From the NCBI GenBank assembly GCA_946807835.1, contig OX327699.1, positions 17,968,014-18,032,013 of the forward strand: a stretch of DNA of 64,000 nucleotides, written 5' to 3'. The stretch comes from Ailanthus altissimus (lineage: Eukaryota > Streptophyta > Magnoliopsida > Sapindales > Simaroubaceae). The notes beneath the pieces are model-generated. The model was not told the origin of the DNA, made no database searches, and worked only from the letters and a program-made list of their open reading frames with translations. Shown one piece after another: positions 34,084 to 46,479 of the stretch; the stretch's first letter is position 1; each line of letters opens with the position of its first letter. The translations under genes and the position numbers were made by a program.

Positions 34084-35665
34084 TTTTTACACGTGTTTAA
34101 TTTTATGGGCACGGCGATGAATGGTGTTCAAACAAGTGATATAATTATATAATCAGTAACATGATTGTGCAGATTTAAAATTGTTTAGCACATATGGAAA
34201 GTTGATATGCAGTGTTGTTGTGGCAACCTTTATGCTACATTTTTTTTTTTGTGTGGAAAACCTTGTGTTGTTTCCTCGTTGGGCTGGAAAAGAATACATG
34301 GAAAATTGGTTGCAACGAACAAAAATGTATGATGATCTGCTTCTATTGCTCTGGCATGCTTTTAGCTGGGGGCCTTGGCGGCAGTCTACTACAATACAAA
34401 TTTGGATACGGTGGATACTTAATAGGATTGGCCATTGATATGACGAGGATGACAACATGGGACCTTTTCTTCTTCCGAGGGATTCTTCTCTCGCTCCCTT
34501 CCCTTTTCTCTTTCATTTGAATTAGAAGAGTAAGTTGATATTCTGTATTGACTGGTTTTTGTTGGGTTGGCTGTTGCTAATGTCTGCGGGACACAAACAC
34601 AATCAACTTTACCGTTGCCAGGTAATCAGCTAGATTGTTAGTTTATGACACCATTAAAAGAGACTTTATCACCTCTACGATCAGCATGCTAGGATCCATA
34701 CAACGATAAGGCGGTCATCTTGGAAATTTCTGATCCTAAAAGGTTGACTCAATGATACTCCGATAATTGTAAGAGATTTCAGGCCAAGAGCATGTGTTGA
34801 CTTTCTTTTTATAAACTTATCATAATAAGAGCAGATAACTACGCATAGGGAAATATTTAAGATATCCATGCAAGTGGTAAGGAGATTCTAAAGATCTGAA
34901 TGGCATTTTATTCTCTAGATAGTCGTCTCATACACAATGGGAATGGAATTGTTGCTTGTAAAATTCGGTTCGCTGCTGCCCGGCGGCTCAAACATATTCT
35001 TGAAAAAGAATGGACAACTTTGTGCACATGTAACATATTTAGGAATATTAATATATGCCGTCCCAAGCAAACGGCAGGTTAAATCAGTCACTCTCTCTTT
35101 TCAGAGTGCTCAAATATCATACTTGTGAAGAATATTATGCTTTGTGGACCTCTTAACGACCATTGCTTGGATGGTCCAAATCAAAAGAGATTTGCCTTTT
35201 TTTTTTTCTGGTTTCTGATCTTTCGGGACCGCAACCATAGGAATTGAGGTGGGTCAATTTCTCTTCCCCAGATATCACCTCCTGGTAATGAATAAGAAGA
35301 AGAAATATAAAAGAAAATTGAAAGAGGATTGTTTTACTTTGTTTGTACTGTCCTCTTCAAAAGAAAGTACTTCTCTCTTAAGTAAAATTTCGTAGGCAAT
35401 AAAAACTTCATACTCGAGTAAAATATTGCTGGCTGCTTGAGAGAACTGGAGACAGCTGCAAGCAAAAGCGAATCCATCCGAAGTCCACTGTATATGTCAG
35501 GTGGATGACGCAAAGAAAACATAATTATTTATTTATCATGATTGAGAGCTCATTTGAGTGGAATACCAGCGATGCCGTCCACTTCTTTATTTAGATGGTC
35601 CTCAAGAAATATGCATCAATTTCCAGAAACTGCCCAAGTATTAAAAATATAAATAAAATTACAGA
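34084..35665. other. Intergenic sequence with an unidentified open stretch
   Basis: After the segment repeated from 29820-29990, a 102-codon frame (34212-34520) includes a glycine-rich hydrophobic block at about 34360-34435. I do not recognise it and both overlapping frames look equally plausible. No other gene is seen to 35665. Confidence 0.45.
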
Positions 35666-35683
35666 AAAAAACAAACATATTGT

Positions 35684-35797
35684 TTTTTTTTTTTTTTTTT
35701 GAAGGGGGATTACAAATTTTTATCAACATTTCTGCACCACCTAAGAAGAGGGGGATCGAACCCAGGTGGGGATGTGAATCCTTGGGGCTCCATGCTC
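35684..35797 (-). mobile_element. SINE, minus strand (same family as 63099-63236)
   Basis: It is flanked by the direct repeat AAAAACAAACATATTGTT (35666-35683 and 35798-35815). The poly(T) at the left is the complement of its poly(A) tail. In complement it contains CCACCTGGGTTCGATCCCC, which includes a Pol III B-box-like motif, and it closely matches the element at 63099-63236. Confidence 0.85.
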
Positions 35798-36186
35798 AAA
35801 AACAAACATATTGTTGTAGGTGCAAGATCGTGAATTGACTTATGACTGACTACGAATGCCTGTTCAAAATCATGGCTACTGAGAGTTGTCTTTTTTCTGT
35901 TAATAAGTTCTTCGATTGATATTTTTGTTAAATCATTTAATAATAACCTTTAAAAAAAGATTTTAGCACGTATTGTTTTATTTCCATTTTGTTCTAATTT
36001 TAAATTACAAAAAAAAAATTATTCGAACTTGGAGCAAAATACAAGTATGTCATAGACCCGTTTCCTTTTTCTTGAAAATGAATGGGAATTATGGAGCCCG
36101 TTGGCCATTACCATCATTTTGCGGGTTTCATTGCGTTACCCCTCAGAAGTTGGAATCATGTCTCGACCAATGACAGTTCATATTTG

Positions 36187-36598
36187 TGTCACGAATTGTT
36201 TTCAAATTGTGCGGCCTTAGACGCGTTGCGTGATAAGCAGCCAAAAAAATCACACAAAGAAAAAAAAGAAAGGCACACCAAATACAAGTGAGGGTCTCCT
36301 CCTTTTATAGTAGCAGCCATATACAATCAATGACTGAGATATAAACGATCTAACGGTGTATATATAAGATGGATAAGTATGCTTTAGAATATTTTTAAAT
36401 GTCATTTTATCTCTTATAGAGTTCTAATTAAAGTGAACTACCCTAATAAGTCACGGGCTCAGCCCGATTCTCCATTCAAACAGTGGGTCTTCTGAAAGTT
36501 CCGATCCACGTAGTACTCCATGATCCAAGAAACCTCCAATAGACCTAGTCGCACACTAAATACTTAAAAAAATACTTAAAAATACTTGAAGCGTGACA
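36187..36598 (-). repeat. Solo LTR of the gypsy family, minus strand
   Basis: The reverse complement follows the LTR at 15655-16150 from TGTCACGCTTCAAGTATT through the TATATACACCGTTAGATC block to the CGTGACA end. It is about 80 bp shorter. No internal sequence adjoins it on either side. A clean 5 bp target duplication is not visible. Confidence 0.78.
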
Positions 36599-39500
36599 TT
36601 TAACATCACGTTGTATTACCATAATGGGTAAGTTTGAAAAGTGGCATCCTACTAGCTAATTGGGTTTGGCGCAACGGATAACAAGCTATGACATTTACAT
36701 CATTCAAAGAATCGGAAAGCATGGTATCTGAAAACTCCATGGAATAAATATCTAGATGAGGTTCTCTCTCAAGTCTCCCCCTCCCACCATATCCTATCTT
36801 TGTGATGATCCAATTGCACCGCACCTAACCTACCATTAATTCGTCAACTAAATTAACATTTCTTCTCGGATTTATTTAAAAGAACCCACTCAAATATAAA
36901 TACAGAAGTGATACATAGAATTTGGAGTTTATAAAATCCTCAACTTGATTTTATCCATGGCAAAAGGAAAGAAATAAACTAAGAATTTGTTTGGTCATCT
37001 ATCCACATCAATTTCCAACACCTAATCCACTTTTATTAAGTACCTAATCTTTTTTTTTTTCAAAGTTTTTTCTCAGGTGCCTTTCCAGTTTTTTAACATT
37101 TGATTCTGCAGCAAGTGCGATCAGATTCATATATAATTGTGTGATTTAGACAGCTATGATCGGTTAAAAGAAAAAGGTTCCATAGGCTGTTTATAATCAA
37201 CTTTATAGGTTTGTATAAGTAAGACTACAAAATTAAGATAATCTTTATTAACGGATTTATTAGTACAATAATTCTAAGCTTTTTAAATATTATTTTAAAA
37301 TTTACATTTTGAATGGTGTATTAAATAATTATTAAATATTAAAATAATATAATAAATAATTTTTAAAAAAGAAAGAAAGAAAGTGTTATACTGTTATTAA
37401 ATAAAAAAGTTGACTTAGGATAACGTGGCAATTTTCCCAAAAGGAAATGTTATAAACATGTGTTCCAAATAGAAGTTTGGAATCTTTACATCCAAAACAT
37501 AAGGGTAAATTGATCTTGGTTAAATTTAAAAGTCCTAGTTGCCGGTCTACGCTGAAGAGAAGAGAGCCAACTGTAACTGTCCACGATGATAAGGTTCCCG
37601 CACCCGCACCACGTGGACCTCTCAAAACAGATCACCAAATTAAATCGTTACACGTCATAATTTATATATGGGTTCCATACACCATAACTACCTCCACTTT
37701 GAGATAATATAAAATACAATATATTTGATTTGATTTCATATGCCATGCTTATCCGTTCCGTTTGGTATATACTTGGGGCATTTCACTCCAAATTACGCCT
37801 CCTTTCAAAAATTCCCCGGCAATTTCGTTGCATCTGAATCTCTTGCCCTCGTCGTCGTCGGTAGTTCCAATGATAATATCTGAATCTCATAGTCCCGTTT
37901 TGTTTTCTAATGTCATAGCCAAATAACACGGTCGTCTCTATGTGATGCCACGTGGCTTAAAAAATAGTGTTATAGACAGATAGATACACCGACACCCACA
38001 CCAAAAGTACTCATTTAGCATTTCCGGAGCTGAAGGGTTAAATTGGGGTAAGATCAGTTTATACAGAGGTAGACGCATTAACAGTCAAATGAAAAAAAAA
38101 AGAAAAAAAGATGGAAGTATTTTAATTAATATTTAATTGTAATTTTTAAAAACACATTAAAATAACCTTTATACCAAGCCGACCTAACAAGCTTCTGAAC
38201 ATCATCATAAAATATTTTATTTGTGCTAGATTTAGTAGCCTCCAACTCGGAATGTTGGTGTTAAAGGAAAGCACATTACTGCACATGTTAAAATAAATCC
38301 TATGATACTATATTAGATATATTAAAATCTTTCTATTCATATTTTTAATAATAATTATATAAGATGGCCTTTTATAAATATTAAATTCTTACCATATGTA
38401 AAAATTATATTACATAAAGTACACACGACTATAATAAAAATACCAATACCACTTAAAGAAATATCATAATTTGATATTAACCTATTAATAAAATTTAATA
38501 TAGTATTAACTTGAATACTATCCTCAAATTTAAGATAATAAAAATAACACGATTAAAAAACTAACCGTTGTCAAATAGTGATAATTTTATTAAAGAGTAA
38601 CAAATACATTAAAAAAAAAAAGAGTTGTTGTATGTACAAACAAGGTAAATAATTATTGTGAGTACAAACACGATAAGAAATAATTGAGGTAAAAAAAAAT
38701 ATAAAAATAAATATGAGCTTATAAGTATTTTGAAATTACAGCAACTACGAACAGAGTATCGGTTAAATTTTGTTAAAGAAAATAAAAGATAAACTCATTT
38801 ATTTAGTGGATTCACCCAATAAATGAAAAATTACTAAATTTTTCTTAAGCTGAAATAATAAATTCATTAGTTTAAAAAATCATAAGAAAATTATATAGGT
38901 TACGAAGATTTAGAACTTAAACTCGGTGTGAAAGATTTGGAGTTAATAAAAAAAATAACAAAAAAAATAACAAAAAAAAAACTTTTAGTTTTCAAAATGT
39001 TGAAAATCTCAATTTTTTTGTGATTTTTAAAAGTAGATCCTCTATTGTCTGCATTTGAGCATTAAATAGATTGTAAATTTGACGAAATGCAAAATAACAA
39101 AGAGACGCCATGAAACAAAAAGGATCCTTATACTATTATCTAAATTATAGAAAGATCCAAATAAATTGAGACTGTGGCATAAAACTCCTCTAATAATTGC
39201 GCTTATAACTCAAAATTTGATCATCAACAGTAATCATAAATTGACGTATGTGAAATTGAATGGTGGTAACAGTAAGAAGGCACTTGTTGACAGCAAATAA
39301 ATAAATAAATAAACAATAATTAAAAGTGTTATGCAAGGTCAAACAAAAGCTTTGATGATTTTGTTTTTGGTGGAATTGAATAGATCGGCGAAAGGGGATG
39401 ACGATGGAGCTTGTCGTGAAATAAAATGCACAGTGGTTGCACGAGGGATTGAACGACGGGGAATGCAGCAGTTGTGATAAAATTTGACGTTTTTTTAGTG

Positions 39501-39829
39501 AGCAATCTGTGGCAATACTACTTAGGTATTGATAGTCAATTGTACTTTTAACGTTTGATGGTTTGCTTTGTCGATCACATAGTGGTCGACGATAGTAACG
39601 ATTTGAAACGTTGAAAAGAAAAAGAAATTTAACGATTCTCAGTAAAAATTGATCTTATAATGCTAACTCTTATATCAGGTTAAAAATATTAAAATATTTT
39701 TATTTACATTATGAATGATAGTTACACATTATGAATTTTTTTTTTATAAGCATTAAATCTTTATTTTATATGAGAAATATATTATATAAATAATACAATT
39801 ATAATTAATTCTGTATAAATTTAAGGAAT
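36599..39829. other. Gene-poor AT-rich region
   Basis: No gene is supported. A possible tRNA-like SINE relic lies at about 36660-36800 without a target duplication. A patch of more balanced composition at 37480-37870 resembles promoter or 5' flank sequence but no coding region follows it. The rest is AT-rich with many A runs. Confidence 0.45.
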
Positions 39830-39839
39830 ATTATTAAGA

Positions 39840-40640
39840 ATATTTTTTAAATAAGACTTAATTATAAAAATATCTACGAGTTTAAAAAATTAATATTAAT
39901 AATTAAACATTTAACAAAATATGTGCAAATATTCTATCGTTAAAAATTTTATAATAAAATTATTTCACCATTCAACCTCTTTATAAATATTAAAAAAAAC
40001 TTTTTAAAGAAAAATATAACGAGGCGGCCTGATCTGGTTAGAGTAAATCAAATTAAATCGTTGGTCAACGCAGTCAACCAAGGCCGCTGCAACATGGCTA
40101 GATTAGACTGTTGCACCGGTGTAGCTAGTTAAGGTCGTTGCAGCAACAGTTAGATTGGGCCATTGGGCAATGCCAGATCATTTGTTTTTTTATTTTTTAT
40201 TTATTATTGTTATTATTATTTTTAAGATTTATTTTAAATTTTTTAAGTATTTTATTTTTATTAAAGGCTTTTAGTTGTTATTATTTTTAATTTATTTTTT
40301 AATTTTATTTTAATTTTTAAGTGTTTTATTTTCTTAATAAAGATTTTTAATTATTGTTATTATTTTTTAATTCATTTTTTATTATTGTTATTTTTTAAGT
40401 ATTTTACTTATTAATTTTTTTTATTAAAATAAAATTTTAAAATTAATAATAAAAGAATAATTTAATCATTTAATGTACATTGACAAAAAATTTATTAACT
40501 TTAATGAAATATTTTTAACAACAGGACATGAACATCTATATATTACTTGTGGAACGTTTTGAGGTATTAATGTCACTTTTTAAATTTTGTAAATATTTTT
40601 ATAATTAAATTTTATTTTAAAATTATTTTTAATGATATCT
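39840..40640. mobile_element. Mutator-like non-autonomous element with long inverted repeats
   Basis: The left arm (about 39840-39960) pairs with the right arm (about 40500-40630) over at least 100 bases. A clear shared block is TTAATTATAAAAATATYTAC, read forward on the left and in complement on the right. The interior has a GC-richer patch (40020-40180) and an AT-rich tandem repeat of roughly 110 bp (about 40205-40430). Long TIRs without coding suggest a MULE-type element. The ends and the 9 bp duplication could not be fixed. Confidence 0.55.
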
Positions 40641-40933
40641 TTAAATTTAATATAAAAAATAGTAACTTTTACAACACTAATGAATTAAACGCTTTCAAGA
40701 AAAACCGCCCAGAAAAAAAAAAAATCAAGATAACCTATCGCGTGTTATGGAATCGCCGCGTCATAAGCTTGCGCGTAAAATTGATAGGCTCGAAAAAAAA
40801 GAAAGAGAATCGACCATAAACGCGTCCGCATTTTTTCCAATTTTTCGTAGTTAATATTAAACAAAACAAAATAAAGTTAAAAAAAACTCTACACCGGCAA
40901 AGCCAAAGCCCAATCCACCTCTACACCTGCTCT

Positions 40934-40951
40934 TATATATATATATATATA
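40934..40951 (+). promoter_or_regulatory. TA-repeat TATA region of the ITPK gene
   Basis: A (TA)n run ending TATATATACAC lies about 330 bases upstream of the start codon, followed by a CT-rich leader (about 41050-41110). It is a plausible core promoter by position. Confidence 0.45.
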
Positions 40952-41280
40952 CACACTCATTCACATACAACCCTTCACCTCCATCACCATAAAACGCTGA
41001 CACACATTTCGTGATAACACATTTTCGCTGTCATTTCATCATCGATTTTTTTTTCCTGCTCTCTCTTTCTTTCTTTTCTCTCAGAACCGAGTCTTCTGTC
41101 TCTGTCTCGCTTATCGGATCTTCGAAACCTAACCAAGACTGTTTCTAGCGAATTCATCGCATTCATCCGGTTTCCGTGTTTCTTTTCGTTTTCGTATTTT
41201 TTTTTTTGGTTTTACAAAAACAAAACAAAATAAAAAATTTAAAAAGAAAAATAAGGAAAAAAAAAAACAGAAAAGAAGAA

Positions 41281-44200
41281 ATGAGGATGATGAAGGAGGA
41301 AATCGAAGAGCAAACAAGAGAAGAGGAATTAATCTCTTTTCCAACTTCCCAACAGCAAAAGAAATTAGTTATTGTTGGTTATGCTCTTACCTCCAAGAAA
41401 GTTAAGAGCTTCTTGCAGCCTAAGCTTGAAGGCTTAGCTAGGTACTTTCATATTTCAATTAAACTAATTAATTTAAATAGAATTATTTTTTTTCTTCATA
41501 AAATTCACCATATTTGAAGAATTTGTTTTAGTGTTTTTTGGTTTTGTGGAATTACTTCTGGAAATTTGTATTAGAGGATGTGGTTTGTGGAGTTTCTGGC
41601 CACAGATTTGTGTGAAAATGTTTTACACGTTTTGACTTTTGATTTTCTTTTTTTTTTTCTGGCGAATTTGGTGTGTAAATGTCGTTTTCTGTTTGGTTGT
41701 CAAGAAAATGAAGGGAACTGAAGAAGGAATTTCGGAATCTCACCAGTAAACGTTCCAGCTAAAAATTAGTTCCAAGATATTTGTAATACAGCTCATACCC
41801 TAAAATTGCTGAAAACGACTGCTAATACTTCTGTGTTCCAAATTTGTTTGGAATATATTCCTGAGCATTTCAACTTGCATTTTGCTACAGCTTTATTTGA
41901 TTTGAATTTGTAAATAGTTTAGTAGCTGCACTTAATGTTTGGGTTGTGGTGCAGGAACAAGGGAATATTATTTGTTGCAATTGATCAGAGCCGTCCACTT
42001 TCAGATCAAGGCCCTTTCGATATTGTACTGCATAAGGTCAGCAGATATTCAAATTCACAAATTTAATTTTCCTTATAATTTCTTATTTTTATCTTAAAAC
42101 TTGCGGTTTCTTTTTCATTTCTAATGCAGTTGACAGGGAAGGAATGGTGGCAGATTCTCGAGGTTGGTTACATATAAGACATTGTTGTTTCTGTTTTACT
42201 TTAAACTTTGTCAATGTATGGAGTTTATCATGCTTCACTTGCTTGATTGACTTTAGAGTATATGTTTAATAAATGTATGATGTTGCAAGACGAGGGACCA
42301 ATAACAACTAACCAGTGGTGATCGGTTTTGTTTTGTAAAAACTTATTCCTGTCTGAATATAATTGCAGAGTGCTTGCTCTTTCCTTGGTCATGAATCTTG
42401 AATTGATAGTAGTTGTTCGGGGCTTTAAGCTTCCAGCAAGTGAGGGTGTTTCTACTTCCTGGCCATCTTGCTGATTGTTTCAGGTTACACCAGAGCGTTA
42501 CTTGCAAAAGATATTTTTATCCTATTGAATAAATTCTTTTTTATCCAGGGTATATCATTACCTGTCGCTCACTGAATCTTAGCTAGTTTAAGATCTGGCA
42601 TACTTGTTTCCCTGTTTGACTGCAGTTTCATTTACTGGTACTAGATCTTATAAATTACTTGTGTATTCCATTTTTTGGTTTTAGACTAATTGACTGGTCA
42701 AACTTGACGAGTTTAGGTAGTAGACTGCAACTTCAAACGTATGATCTTGGTTAGATCATATTCTAGCCTTAAAGAATGTTACTTTGAAAGAATTTTGTAT
42801 CAAACCATTTGCTTATGTTCTATGCGGTGATGATCTTTAGTATTTTATGAATTCTTAACCTCACATTTACTCAAATTTTTGCTTAGTTTAGATTTGGAGT
42901 TACCATCTGTTCTAAATATGTACCAACTTTCAGAGAGTATCTTGCATGAATGATACTAATGAATGGACCTTATTGGTTTATCTTTCAGTAAATTTGCTTT
43001 TAAGTTATAGTTCTTACAATTCTGATAATGTTCCTGAAGTCTATTCTATAGTGTGAAGCACCGGGATTTCTCATCAGCTCATAAATTTTTGTGTTAAGAA
43101 GCAAAAATGAACAATGTCACGGTTCTTAGAAAATTGACAGTTCAGATTTTTAATACCTATGGCAACCTCCACTGTGATTTACCATCTTAAAGGGTTTTCT
43201 CATTTGTGTGTTGTAAATATATCTTCTTATCGTTGTTCCATTTGTACTTTTAGGATTATCGGCAAACACATCCAGAAGTCACAGTTCTTGATCCACCAGC
43301 TGCTATCCAACACTTACACAATCGCCAATCCATGCTCCAGTGTGTTGCTGATATGAACTTGTCCAGCTCCTATGGTAATATTGTTACTATATTTAGAAAT
43401 TAGATGCTAAAGAAAATGGCTTAATTTTCATCATTGATGTGATTCAATGATTACAATGCAGGGAAAGTCGACGTTCCTAAACAATTAGTTATTGAAAGAG
43501 ATGCATCATCAATCCCTGGTGTGGTTATTAAAGCTGGACTGACTCTGCCCCTTGGTATGTATCTGTATGAAGGATTCTAGGTTGTGCTTCATCTTAGCAG
43601 CAAAAATCAAATTTTAAGTACCCTGCAATTTGATTTGCTACTTTTAAATTGACTTGTTTCTGAGACTCAAAATTTCCATTTTCTAGTACTGTTTCCCCTC
43701 CTTTGTCCTAAGCAAACCTTTGCATACTTATATTGTTTCAGTTGCAAAGCCATTGGTTAATGATGGGAGCGCAAAGTCACATGAACTTTCACTTGCTTAT
43801 GATCAATCTTCCCTCAAAAAACTTGAACCGCCACTTGTTCTGCAGGAATTTGTTAATCATGGTATGCCAATGGAATTATTTTATCATGCCATGCTGCGTA
43901 TTTTTATTTTTTCCATTAGCATGATGTAACTCCACTTTTGTCTTTTCTTCACGGTTGTAGGGGGGGTTCTCTTTAAGGTTTATATTGTTGGGGAAGCTAT
44001 AAAAGTGGTCAGGCGGTTCTCTTTACCTGATGTCACTAAACAAGAGCTCTCCAGAAGTGCTGGTGTATTCCGTTTCCCTCGGGTTTCCTGTGCTGCAGCT
44101 TCTGCAGATGATGCTGATTTGGACCCTAATGTTGCTGGTAAGTTAAATGTGTTTAATTTAGGGATTGGGTTTTACATTTACTATTAATTATGCAGCTGAA

Positions 44201-44876
44201 GTTGCAATTTTATGGTGGTTGGGGCTATGCTTAAAAGGTTCAGTATCAAGCCATTGTACCTCCTTATTGGTTTTTTGTGAACACAACTTGAGCTACATAA
44301 AAAAGAGGTAGCTCATGACAGCAAAAATTTCTCTAAAACATGTTGATTCATGCTTTAAGACCTTGATAGGGCCATCTTAATAGGTTACTTCTGTATCTCT
44401 GTAGAGCTTCCTCCACGACCTTTACTAGAGAGACTTGCAAAGGAGCTTCGATGTCAACTGGTAATTATTCTATTTTCACCAATTTTTTTTTTGGTGGCAG
44501 ATTACAAGTTATTGCTACCTGGATTATTTTGATATGCTCATCATTGTTTCTTATATATATATATAGGGTCTCCGGCTGTTCAATCTGGATATTATCAGAG
44601 ATCATGGGACCAGAGATCATTTTTATGTCATCGACATTAATTACTTCCCTGGCAAGTGCAAATCTAAGCTTTTATTTCTATCTTTGTTCTCTCTTAGAGC
44701 TATATTACCTTTTTGTTTTAAACAACTTGAAGGAATGCTAAATAATACAGGGAACTGGTGTTGAAAATGTTGCAGGTTATGGGAAAATGCCAGAATATGA
44801 GCACATATTTACAGACTTCCTCTTGAGCCTGGCACAGAGCCAGTACAAGAAAAAGTCATGCCACAGTGACTTTTGA
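41281..44876 (+). CDS. Inositol-tetrakisphosphate 1-kinase (ITPK2/ITPK3-like)
   Basis: ATP-grasp kinase that phosphorylates inositol phosphates on the route to phytate. Ten exons: 41281-41441, 41955-42036, 42130-42162, 43254-43374, 43462-43554, 43742-43861, 43961-44137, 44405-44460, 44567-44651, 44776-44876. They give a 342-residue frame, close to plant ITPK1-3 (about 320-390). Residues 29-42 open the N-terminal Ins(1,3,4)P5/6 kinase domain ([14 protein letters not shown]). Conserved ATP-grasp blocks follow: [17 protein letters not shown] (exon 6), [19 protein letters not shown] (exons 6-7), VVRRFSLPD (exon 7), and the metal-binding [17 protein letters not shown] (exons 9-10). Intron 9 has a GC donor. 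Start: the ATG at 41281 is the first long-frame ATG before the conserved domain; an ATG two codons on could also serve. The isoform number is not certain. Confidence 0.95.
44652..44775 (+). other. Intron 9 of the ITPK gene, GC-AG type
   Basis: Exon 9 ends in the middle of the conserved NYFPG motif (...TTCCCTG) and the intron opens GCAAGT. The acceptor TTGCAG (44770-44775) completes the glycine codon and continues the family motif YGKMPEYE. No GT donor gives this junction. Confidence 0.8.
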
Positions 44877-46479
44877 AGGGCTTTTTCATGGTTAAGAAGT
44901 GACGCACTATCTCAAGAGAATTATTGTATGGTCTCACTCAGTATTAGCATGAGCAAATGTCGTGCTTGTTCTGGTACCTTGTACAGAGCCATCTTACTAG
45001 CAGCAGCCAGAGGACTGCAAATGCAGCTAAACAAAATTCCAGAACATACCGAACTCTTGACTCCTTTGACTTCCAACAGCCTCGGAGGAAATGTCTCCTA
45101 CTAAAGGATCCATCATGCACACAGCTCATTTAAATTCAGCCTGGCTTCATTCATGCTCAATTCTTTTATTCTGCCGCACCATTACTTTCTGACATTTCAA
45201 GGTGATGATATGACTGATTGTTGAGTTTATCCCCACCTCATTTGCCATGTATAGACCATTTAAATTTTGTAATGCAAAATCCATCTGAAGTGTACATGGT
45301 AGTGTAAAGTAGTAAACTTAATATGTTTATTACTCCTTAACTGATGTTCTGAATTCATTGTTTGCAATTTTCAAATGGATTGCTCAGCTTCTTAATACAT
45401 TGGCTGCAATGTTGACATTTATGACTGATTGTTTGCAATATATGGAACAGTTTTCCACCTGTTGTCCCAGGGCAAATATTGCTTCTTCGGATGCACGAGG
45501 ATTTCGGGTTTTGTGTCGTTCTCCGCCTTGATAAAAAAATCGTTTTTCTATTTTTGACATTAGCATGACATGTAATGTTGGTGGAGTGAAAATGGGTAGT
45601 TGTACCCCTGACATTACGAATAAAGCCAGTTGTAGAACACATTAAAATGTCAAGAGTGCTGGTTCGGTTGTACCTTCCCCGGACGGTGAATTTTATCTCT
45701 TGGTGAGATGCTTCTCGATATGTAGACTAGTACATGGGATGCCGAGATGCGAGAAAACAAATTGGTGGAAATAGTCTTCTATTTTCGTCTTTAATTCAGG
45801 TCAATAAAGGAAATAATTAGGTAAAAACGTGTCTGCAGACGGATAGTTGTGTTAAAATTCCTGTACTGGTACGTAAGTTTCTTTATAAAAATGTTTTTGT
45901 TAACGAGGTCGAAAACTGCGCTTGTTACGGATTTTTCTCGAGATGGAGAAAGAAAGGACGGAAAAAGAGATGCTCGTTTATCTTATTAAATTTCATCTGT
46001 CCTCATCCCACGCCTTGCAGCCTTTTGAGTTCGGAACTTTTAAAGGAGACTTCAAAATGCGTTTTGTCCTATTGATGTTTTTTACGTTTCAATAATCAGG
46101 TGCTTCCTTATTTTATCGAAGCAGTAACACTGCACTCTGCAACGGCGAATTAGTTTAATAGGATGCATTGACTGAGGTTTAACCCTTTCTCCTTACTTTC
46201 GAATACTGCAAAGTGCTAAGCAACGCCGATGAACACGGACCAGGGTAGCAATTCATCAAACTTTAGTTTCTTTATTACACAAACATAATCTAAGTAGTGC
46301 CGTTTACATTTTTTTTTTCTGAATTCTACATTCCACGTTCTCAATTTAATAATTTAAAATTGTCGACCAAAAACAAATTCCATTCATCATTCAACAGGAT
46401 AGGGCAGCCAGAAAGCGAGAACATTAACCACAGAGTCTCAAACTAAAACAACAAACACAAAATAATCTCAAACAAGAAA
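44877..46479. other. Convergent intergenic region between ITPK and PSRP6
   Basis: Both genes end here. 3' UTRs are expected at each side. ORFs within (for example 45355-45642 on the minus strand) show no recognisable family. No repeat with clear borders was seen. Confidence 0.55.

Noticed and set aside
36660..36800. tRNA-like sequence, possible SINE relic
   Set aside because: An A-box-like word is present, but no tail or flanking repeat could be found.
37477..37707. 76-codon ORF in a GC-richer patch
   Set aside because: No recognisable family; the patch looks like promoter-type sequence and no exon structure follows.
41129..41517. Minus-strand ORF of low complexity over the ITPK first exon
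   Set aside because: It is the complement of the A-rich leader and exon 1; the plus strand carries the conserved kinase motif.
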